A DNA stretch of 64,000 nucleotides from Nocardioides humilatus (GTDB lineage Bacteria > Actinomycetota > Actinomycetes > Propionibacteriales > Nocardioidaceae), in the NCBI RefSeq assembly GCF_008373755.1, contig NZ_VUJV01000002.1:1-64000 (forward strand), read 5' to 3'. Under the pieces are notes generated by a model, which worked only from the letters and a program-made list of their open reading frames with translations, searched no databases and was not told the DNA's origin. Made by a program: the position numbers and the translations under genes. This document shows positions 59,471-64,000 of this stretch, one piece after another (position 1 is the first letter of the stretch; the number at the start of each line of letters is the position of its first letter).

Positions 59471-60453
59471 GGGGCGACGACGTCGATGTCGTCGCTGCGG
59501 CGGAAGCGGCGGATCAGGATGAAGAGCGGGCCGCCGACGACCAGGAACAGGCCGGCGAAGGGGAGCACCCGACCCGACAGGGTCGCGACGTCGGTGGCGA
59601 AGGACTGGAAGGCGTTCCAGCCGTCCTCGAGGCCCGCGAAGAAGCCGGCCTCCTCGGGCTCCTTCTTCTTGTCCTTCTTCTCCTTCGGCTCCGGCGGCGG
59701 GAGCGCGATGTTCACGGTGATCGTGGACATCGAGGTCTGGTTGGTCAGGTAGTTGAGCCGGCGCTCGAGCGACTCGAGGTCGGCCTGCCGGCGCGAGACC
59801 TGCGACTCGATGCGGATGATGTCGCTGATCGACTGGGCGCGGTCGAAGAGCGCCTCCACCCGGAGGAGGCTGAGCCTCTGCGCCCGGATCCGGACCTTGG
59901 TGTCGATGACCTCGGTGGTCACGTCCTCCTTGCCGGTGTTGGACGACTTGAGGTCGGCCACCGCCTGCAGGTCGGTGAAGGCCTTGTCGAAGGAGTCGAC
60001 CGGGATCCGGAGCAGCAGGCGGGCCGTGGAGATGTCGCCGTCCTTGTTGGTGGTCGCCTCCTGCTCGGTCACCTCACCGAAGTAGTGGTCGACGACCTCC
60101 CGCACGCCGCTCACCGCGACCTGCACGTCGTCGGCCTCCAGGGACACGTTGCCCTTGGCGATCAACTTGCGACTGTCGCTCTCGAGCTCGGGTCGCCGGG
60201 CGACGCTCTTGAGCATGTCCGCGCTGCCGTCCATCGCGGCCTCGCCGTAGGCCTCATTGGCGCTGCGATCCGCCATGTCGCGGTCACTCGTCGCCTCGGG
60301 CGCGTCGGCCGCTTGGTCCATCGACGTCTCGTTGAACTTGTCGCTCGACGCCTTGTCGTCATCACCCCCAGAGGCCGCGCACCCCGACGCAGCGAGGAGT
60401 ACGGCGACCAGCGCCATCAGGGACCGAGACGGACGTCGAGTTGCGAGCCTCAT
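59467..60453 (-). CDS. DUF4349 lipoprotein
   Basis: A 328-residue lipoprotein: lipobox LLAASGCAAS, an acidic linker, then DUF4349 (LIAKGNVSLEADDV, VVDHYFGEVTEQE, ARLLLRIPVDSFDKAFTDL), a coiled coil (SRRQADLESLERRLNYLTNQT), a basic Lys-rich run and a C-terminal membrane helix (PFAGLFLVVGGPLFILI). It has therefore a lipid anchor and a C-terminal helix. Function unknown; its layout suggests an envelope role. Confidence 0.85.
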   Translation of the reverse strand: MRLATRRPSRSLMALVAVLLAASGCAASGGDDDKASSDKFNETSMDQAADAPEATSDRDMADRSANEAYGEAAMDGSADMLKSVARRPELESDSRKLIAKGNVSLEADDVQVAVSGVREVVDHYFGEVTEQEATTNKDGDISTARLLLRIPVDSFDKAFTDLQAVADLKSSNTGKEDVTTEVIDTKVRIRAQRLSLLRVEALFDRAQSISDIIRIESQVSRRQADLESLERRLNYLTNQTSMSTITVNIALPPPEPKEKKDKKKEPEEAGFFAGLEDGWNAFQSFATDVATLSGRVLPFAGLFLVVGGPLFILIRRFRRSDDIDVVAP

Positions 60454-60505
60454 GCTCGTTACGACGGGGGCGGGTCCGGATCGGTTCCCCTGCCGATCTC
60501 GGGGC

Positions 60506-61840
60506 CTACTCCGCAGCCGCCGCAGCGGCGAGCGCCACGGCCAGGTCGGCGGCGTCGTCGGGGGCGACGAGCCCGCTGGTCACCCGCACGAACCCGGCCT
60601 CGCCGGAGGCCGCGAACGGCGTGCCCCCCGCGACCCGGATGCCCGAGGCCGACAGCGACACCTGGGCCGCTCGCTCGTCGGCGACGGGCAGCCACAGGTT
60701 GATCCCGTCGGGCGCGGCCAGGTCGATCCCGTGGTGGCCGAGGGCGTCGACCAGGGTGCGCTGCCGGGCGAGGTACTGCCGCCGGGCATCGCTGACCTCG
60801 TCGAGCGACTGAGCTGCGGTGAGGAGGTCGAGCAGGATCGTCTGGAGCATCCGCGAGGTCCACGCGGGCCCGAGCATCCGGCGCGCCACGATCCGGTCGA
60901 CCAGTGCGGAGGGCCCGCCCAGCGCTGCGATCCGGAGGTCGGGGCCGTGCGACTTGGAGTAGGACCGCAGGTGCACGACGCGGTCGGGCAGCCAGCTGCC
61001 GAGGCTGACGTCGGGAGCGCCCGAGATGCCGGAGGAGTGGTCGTCCTCGATCAGCCACGGGACCTCCGACGGGTGCCGCTTGAGCACCCTGACGAGCTGC
61101 TGGGCGCGTGCGGAGGTCATGACGACGCCGGTGGGGTTGTGGGCGCGCGGCTGGAGGACGACGGCGACGGGAGCCGTGTCGAGTGCGGACCTCAGCGACT
61201 CGGGGGTGATGCCCGATGCGTCGAGGGTGACGGGCACGACCTCGGCCCCGACCGCCTCGACGAGGTCGAAGAACGGAGGGAAGCCCGGGGACTCCAGCAC
61301 CACGCGGTCGCCGTACGACACCACTTGCTCGAGGGTCCGCATGATGCCGTCGGTCGCGCCGTCGACGACGGTGATCGACTCGGCCGGGTAGGGCCACGAC
61401 TCGGCCAGCACGTCGTGGAGGGCGGGCAGCACCGGCTCGTCCTGGTAGGCGAGGACGCCGGCTCGCTGCGAGACCCGGTGCAGGGCCGGCCCGAGGTCGG
61501 GCAGCAGCGCAGGGTCAGGCGTGCCGCGCGACAGGTCGAGCGGCAGGCCGTCGGGGAGGCCCCCGACCAGGTCGCGCTGTCGGGGCGAGAGCCACCCCGA
61601 GGACGCGTCACTGACGAACGTCCCGGCCCGACCGCGAGCCACGACCAGACCCGTACGGCGCAGTGCCTGCCATGCGGCGGAGACGGTCGCGGGGGAGACC
61701 CCGAGCTCGGCGGCGACGTCACGGACGGTGGGCAACCGCTCGCCCGGAGCGAGGTCTCCGGCCCGGATGGCGCGGCTCAGCGCGCCCGCGATCCCGCGGG
61801 GCGTCGTGTCCTCCAGACCGGAGAGATCTGCCAGTTGCAT
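60506..61840 (-). CDS. MocR-type regulator (GntR HTH fused to aminotransferase fold)
   Basis: A 444-residue PLP-dependent regulator. The N-terminal winged helix is LPTVRDVAAELGVSPATVSAAWQALRRTGLV at about residues 30-60, followed by an aminotransferase-like domain with the PLP lysine in LRSYSKSHGPDLRIAA and the QPRAHNPTGVVM motif. ATG 61840 is the best start. It is divergent from the beta-ureidopropionase-like gene; a 13-bp palindrome covers its start. It probably responds to an amino compound of the pyrimidine or ureide pathway. Confidence 0.88.
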   Translation of the reverse strand: MQLADLSGLEDTTPRGIAGALSRAIRAGDLAPGERLPTVRDVAAELGVSPATVSAAWQALRRTGLVVARGRAGTFVSDASSGWLSPRQRDLVGGLPDGLPLDLSRGTPDPALLPDLGPALHRVSQRAGVLAYQDEPVLPALHDVLAESWPYPAESITVVDGATDGIMRTLEQVVSYGDRVVLESPGFPPFFDLVEAVGAEVVPVTLDASGITPESLRSALDTAPVAVVLQPRAHNPTGVVMTSARAQQLVRVLKRHPSEVPWLIEDDHSSGISGAPDVSLGSWLPDRVVHLRSYSKSHGPDLRIAALGGPSALVDRIVARRMLGPAWTSRMLQTILLDLLTAAQSLDEVSDARRQYLARQRTLVDALGHHGIDLAAPDGINLWLPVADERAAQVSLSASGIRVAGGTPFAASGEAGFVRVTSGLVAPDDAADLAVALAAAAAAE

Positions 61841-61847
61841 GGTGCAA
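61835..61847. promoter_or_regulatory. Palindrome over the MocR start
   Basis: TTGCA-TGG-TGCAA overlaps the MocR start codon (61838-61840). It is placed to allow autoregulation and control of the divergent cluster. A TTGACA at 61852-61857 could be the -35 for the plus-strand genes. Confidence 0.45.
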
Positions 61848-61938
61848 AACCTTGACAACGCCGTTTTCAGAGCGAAATGTTCATCTCGGACGATAACAGA
61901 ACTGCAAGACCCTTTCCGACCCCCTGCGGAGGTGGACC

Positions 61939-62787
61939 TTGACCGTTGTACGAGCCGCTATCAGCCAGACCACGTGGACCGGCGACAAGGAATCGATGCT
62001 CGACAAGCACGAGCAGTTCGCGCGAGACGCGGCCGCGCAGGGCGCGCAGGTGATGTCCTTCCAGGAGCTCTTCTACGGGCCCTACTTCGGCATCACCCAG
62101 GACCAGAAGTACTACCGCTATGCCGAGCAGGCCGACGGCCCGATCGTGCAGCGCTTCGCGGCACTCGCGAAGGAGCTCGGCATCGTGCTGATCCTCCCGA
62201 TCTACGAGGAGGAGCAGACCGGCGTCTACTACAACACCACGGTGACGGTCGACGCCGACGGCACGATCCTCGGGAAGTACCGCAAGCACCACATCCCGCA
62301 CCTCGACCGGTTCTGGGAGAAGTTCTACTTCCGTCCCGGCAACCTCGGCTACCCGGTGTTCGACACCGCGGTCGGCAAGGTCGGCACCTACATCTGCTAC
62401 GACCGGCACTTCCCCGAGGGCTGGCGCGAGCTCGGCCTCAACGGCGCCCACATCGTCTTCAACCCCAACGCCACCAAGCCCGGGCTCAGCAACCGGCTGT
62501 GGGAGGTCGAGGGTCCGTGCGCGGCAGTCGCCAACGGCTACTTCGTGCTGCAGCCCAACCGGGTCGGTCGCGAGGACAACGAGTACGGCGAGCTGGCGGT
62601 CGACTTCTACGGCACCAGCCAGGTCATCGACCCGCGGGGCAACTTCGTCGGCGAGCGCGGCTCGGGCGAGAAGGAGGAGGTGCTGGTCCGCGACCTCGAC
62701 ATGGACATGGTCCAGCAGATGCGCGACGACTGGCAGTTCTACCGCGACCGCCGGCCCGACTCCTACACGATGACCGCTCGGCCGTAA
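61939..62787 (+). CDS. Nitrilase-fold amidohydrolase (beta-ureidopropionase-like)
   Basis: A 282-residue carbon-nitrogen hydrolase. The catalytic triad is Glu43 (FQELFYG), Lys116 (KYRKHHIPH) and Cys153 (ICYDRHFPEGW). It most resembles N-carbamoylputrescine amidase/beta-ureidopropionase. TTG 61939 follows GGAGGTGGACC. Eleven bp on is a dihydropyrimidinase, so the third step of reductive pyrimidine degradation (N-carbamyl-beta-alanine to beta-alanine, ammonia and CO2) is the best assignment. Confidence 0.88.
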   Translation: MTVVRAAISQTTWTGDKESMLDKHEQFARDAAAQGAQVMSFQELFYGPYFGITQDQKYYRYAEQADGPIVQRFAALAKELGIVLILPIYEEEQTGVYYNTTVTVDADGTILGKYRKHHIPHLDRFWEKFYFRPGNLGYPVFDTAVGKVGTYICYDRHFPEGWRELGLNGAHIVFNPNATKPGLSNRLWEVEGPCAAVANGYFVLQPNRVGREDNEYGELAVDFYGTSQVIDPRGNFVGERGSGEKEEVLVRDLDMDMVQQMRDDWQFYRDRRPDSYTMTARP

Positions 62788-62797
62788 GGGGGCAGCG

Positions 62798-64000
62798 ATG
62801 ACCATCCTCATCAAGGGCGGCACTGTCGTCAGCTCCACCGGTCGCACCGAGGCCGATGTGCTCGTCGACGGCGAGCGGATCGTCGCCGTCGTGGCGCCGG
62901 GCAGCGACCTGGCGGCGGGCATCACTGCGGACAAGGTGATCGACGCGACGGGGAAGTACGTCATCCCCGGCGGCATCGACGCCCACACCCATATGCAGCT
63001 GCCGTTCGGCGGCACGGAGGCCAGCGACACGTTCGAGACCGGCACCATCGCGGCCGCGTGGGGCGGCACCACCTCGATCATCGACTTCGCCGTGCAGAAG
63101 ACGGGCGAGCGCGTCGAGGACGGGCTGTCGGCCTGGCACGAGAAGGCGCGCGGCAACTGCGCGGTCGACTACGGCTTCCACCAGATCATCGGCGGGGTCG
63201 ACGAGCAGTCGCTCAAGGCGATGGAGACGCTGGTCGACGAGGGCATCACGTCCTACAAGATGTTCATGGCCTACCCGGGCGTCTTCTACGCGACCGACGA
63301 CCAGATCCTCCGGGCGATGCAGAAGGCCCGCGAGCTCGGACTCATGACGATGATGCACGCCGAGAACGGCCCGGTCATCGACGTGCTCGCCGAGCAGCTC
63401 TACAACCAGGGCAAGACGACGCCGTACTTCCACGGCATCGCGCGGGCCTGGCAGATGGAGGAGGAGGCCACCCACCGCGCGATCATGCTGGCGCACCTCA
63501 CCGACGCGCCGCTCTACGTCGTTCACGTCAGCGCCAAGCAGGCCGTCGAGCAGCTCGCAGCCGCTCGCGACCGCGGCCAGAACGTCTTCGGCGAGACCTG
63601 TCCGCAGTACCTCTACCTCTCCCTTGAGGAGCAGCTCGGCGCGACCGGCGATCCGACCTGGGGTGACTTCGAGGGCGCCAAGTGGGTCTGCTCGACGCCG
63701 TTGCGCTCGCGGGCCGAGGGCCACCAGGACGCCATGTGGCAAGGGCTGCGCACCAACGACCTGCAGATGGTGTCGACCGACCACTGCCCCTTCTGCATGA
63801 AGGACCAGAAGGAGCTGGGGCGCGGCGACTTCCGCGCGATCCCCAACGGCATCGGCTCGATCGAGCACCGGATGGACCTGCTCTACCAAGGCGTCGTGAC
63901 CGGCCAGATCTCCCTGGAGCGCTGGGTCGAGCTCACCTCCACCACGCCGGCGCGGATGTTCGGCCTCTACGGCAAGAAGGGCGTCATCCAGCCCGGCGCT
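62798..64000 (+). CDS. hydA: Dihydropyrimidinase (3' end beyond window)
   Basis: The first 401 residues of an amidohydrolase-fold cyclic amidase, open to the window edge. Metal ligands His63 and His65 (DAHTHMQ), the carboxylated Lys154 (SYKMFMAYPG), HAEN and YVVHVS match dihydropyrimidinases; the later STDHCPF also fits. ATG 62798 is 11 bp after the amidohydrolase stop. It opens dihydrouracil/dihydrothymine or hydantoins. Dihydropyrimidine dehydrogenase would be expected further right. Confidence 0.93.
   Translation, partial: MTILIKGGTVVSSTGRTEADVLVDGERIVAVVAPGSDLAAGITADKVIDATGKYVIPGGIDAHTHMQLPFGGTEASDTFETGTIAAAWGGTTSIIDFAVQKTGERVEDGLSAWHEKARGNCAVDYGFHQIIGGVDEQSLKAMETLVDEGITSYKMFMAYPGVFYATDDQILRAMQKARELGLMTMMHAENGPVIDVLAEQLYNQGKTTPYFHGIARAWQMEEEATHRAIMLAHLTDAPLYVVHVSAKQAVEQLAAARDRGQNVFGETCPQYLYLSLEEQLGATGDPTWGDFEGAKWVCSTPLRSRAEGHQDAMWQGLRTNDLQMVSTDHCPFCMKDQKELGRGDFRAIPNGIGSIEHRMDLLYQGVVTGQISLERWVELTSTTPARMFGLYGKKGVIQPGA

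Overview
The window is a high-GC, gene-dense actinobacterial chromosome segment. Frequent GTG and TTG starts, 4-nt start/stop overlaps, F420-type enzymes and a conserved ppiA - rhomboid - crgA - DUF881 - pknB - pknA - pbpA - rodA - pstP - fhaB - fhaA - tRNA-Leu block point to a member of the Nocardioidaceae, probably Nocardioides or a close relative. In actinobacteria that block normally lies within some tens of kb of dnaA/oriC, so the window is probably near the origin (inference; dnaA itself is not here). I see no rRNA, CRISPR array, prophage or transposase.

Layout. 0.1-5 kb: a membrane protein, then a sulfotransferase / DUF1214 / LLM flavin oxidoreductase / MarR cluster behind a 17-bp palindrome. 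5-10.7 kb: a secreted RTX-type protein, a lipoprotein, an MBL-fold hydrolase, a sterol-desaturase-like hydroxylase with its FadR-type regulator and operator, SURF1 and DUF3817. 10.8-23.2 kb: the growth and cell-division block. It includes a CrgA protein that looks like two fused CrgA units, a PASTA kinase that ends in thrombospondin-type-3 calcium repeats, and a PP2C phosphatase with a long acidic N-terminus. The seven genes fhaA to pknB are read leftward and are nearly all overlapping, so they are probably one coupled operon controlling peptidoglycan synthesis by Ser/Thr phosphorylation. 23.2-29 kb: secreted proteins of unknown function, including two tandem paralogues that share a strongly conserved ~104-nt leader.

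29-32.4 kb: a TetR gene with two matching operators, a phytoene-desaturase-like oxidoreductase, and an island of composite palindromic repeats surrounding a small GIY-YIG nuclease gene whose stop codon lies inside a repeat. 32.4-41.4 kb: a secreted multi-domain protein, a nitroreductase, glutathione peroxidase, a TetR/MMPL pair, an EamA exporter and a NarL-type two-component system. 41.5-46 kb: cytochrome P450 and the alkane hydroxylation module (AlkB-rubredoxin fusion, 3Fe-4S ferredoxin, TetR).

46-57 kb: an M15 peptidase lipoprotein, a class III CoA transferase, a Baeyer-Villiger-type monooxygenase, a DEAD-box helicase, an HxlR/oxidoreductase pair, and a MerR regulator divergent from the fadA-fadB beta-oxidation operon. 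A nearly identical dyad lies upstream of the CoA transferase and between merR and fadA, suggesting one MerR regulon. 57-64 kb: an ABC exporter, a DUF4349 lipoprotein, a MocR-type regulator, and the start of a reductive pyrimidine (or related ureide) degradation cluster (beta-ureidopropionase-like amidohydrolase, then dihydropyrimidinase cut by the window edge).

The best candidates for something undescribed are the GIY-YIG/palindrome island, the leader shared by the two secreted paralogues, the calcium-repeat PASTA kinase and the shared MerR operator. All assignments come from reading motifs by eye; no database search was run.
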